A DNA stretch of 6,811 nt from contig JAFLSH010000167.1 in the NCBI GenBank assembly GCA_022511055.1, positions 1-6,811 of the forward strand. Reading direction: 5' to 3'. The notes beneath the pieces were generated by a model. That model was not told where the DNA came from. It searched no databases and saw only the letters and a program-made list of their open reading frames with translations. This DNA is from Prevotella sp. Lineage in GTDB: Bacteria > Bacteroidota > Bacteroidia > Bacteroidales > Bacteroidaceae. Positions 6,770 through 6,811 of this stretch are shown piece by piece. The position numbers and the translations under genes are program-made. Position 1 is the stretch's first letter. Each line of letters starts with the position of its first letter.

Positions 6770-6811
6770 GAGTATGCCTTTGGGTGTCAGCAGACATCCC
6801 AGGGCATACTC
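6770..6811. other. Long inverted repeat (19-base arms, 4-base loop) at the window edge
   Basis: The left arm at 6770-6788 (GAGTATGCCTTTGGGTGTC) and the right arm at 6793-6811 (GACATCCCAGGGCATACTC) flank a loop AGCA. Sixteen of 19 positions are Watson-Crick. In plus-strand RNA two of the other three are G-U, leaving one mismatch; in minus-strand RNA all three are mismatches. It therefore folds better as a plus-strand transcript. No T-run follows within the window, so a terminator cannot be confirmed. It could also be the tip of a dispersed repeat. Confidence 0.7.

Larger units (their letters stand above)
6497..6811. other. Intergenic region, AT-rich promoter half and GC-richer repeat-like half
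   Basis: No confirmed gene is present. Bases 6497-6611 are strongly AT-rich and carry the leader and promoter of the operon. Bases 6631-6770 are about 54% GC by hand count, higher than the promoter half. An imperfect tandem repeat (GGGGATTAAGGC at 6731-6742, then GGGGTTATAAGGC at 6743-6755) and the edge hairpin lie in this half. A plus-strand frame is open from ATG at 6619 (or 6628) to the edge (64 or 61 codons). It has no visible promoter or ribosome site, and an open stretch of that length is not rare by chance. On the minus strand, frames entering from the right stop near 6760 (TGA) and 6750 (TAA), so the end of an upstream minus-strand gene here is possible but unproven. Confidence 0.6.

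Noticed and set aside
1..6811. CRISPR array, insertion sequence or prophage genes
   Set aside because: No short regularly spaced repeats, transposase motifs or phage genes were seen; the repeats present are protein-domain repeats or small intergenic ones.

Overview
The window looks like a chromosomal segment of a Bacteroidales bacterium, most likely Prevotella or a close relative. The reasons are a consensus-like Bacteroidota promoter (TAnnTTTG), secretion signals ending in Ala-Gln, a C10-family (streptopain/interpain) cysteine protease, Omp28-type and DUF6029-type envelope proteins, and a short C-terminal tail of the YNxxGQR...GINIVR...KKIIIKK-like kind seen on exported Prevotella proteins. 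The genus is an inference; the phylum-level assignment is firm.

All recognised genes are on the minus strand and read from right to left as one compact operon. In transcription order they are: (1) a TlpA/ResA-like thioredoxin-fold protein with WCKPC (6496-6008); (2) a DUF6029-type outer-membrane beta-barrel protein (6003-4348); (3) an Omp28-type lipoprotein with CVNC (4344-3541); (4) a small cysteine-containing secreted protein with a Prevotella-type C-terminal tail (3537-2908); (5) a large secreted C10 cysteine protease starting at 2894 and running off the left edge (964 codons visible). The first three junctions leave only 3-4 bases between stop and start, and the last leaves 13. One good promoter lies upstream of gene 1 (about 6579-6550), and no convincing internal promoter or terminator was seen.

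The protease has an unusual architecture: signal peptide, C10 prodomain, C10 catalytic domain (C180, H312), then two tandem thioredoxin-like Omp28 units of about 240 residues, each with a CGYC motif, then a leucine-rich-repeat region cut by the window edge. Together with genes 1 and 3, the operon encodes four CxxC thioredoxin-fold modules next to a thiol protease and a barrel protein with clustered C-terminal cysteines. My reading is a cell-envelope or surface thiol-redox system tied to proteolysis. That function is an inference from architecture and gene order, not an established pathway.

The right-hand 315 bases (6497-6811) hold no confirmed gene. They contain the promoter, a 9-bp tandem duplication, a GC-richer segment with an imperfect 12-13 bp tandem repeat, and a 19-bp-arm hairpin ending exactly at the window edge. 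This segment may be part of a dispersed intergenic repeat.
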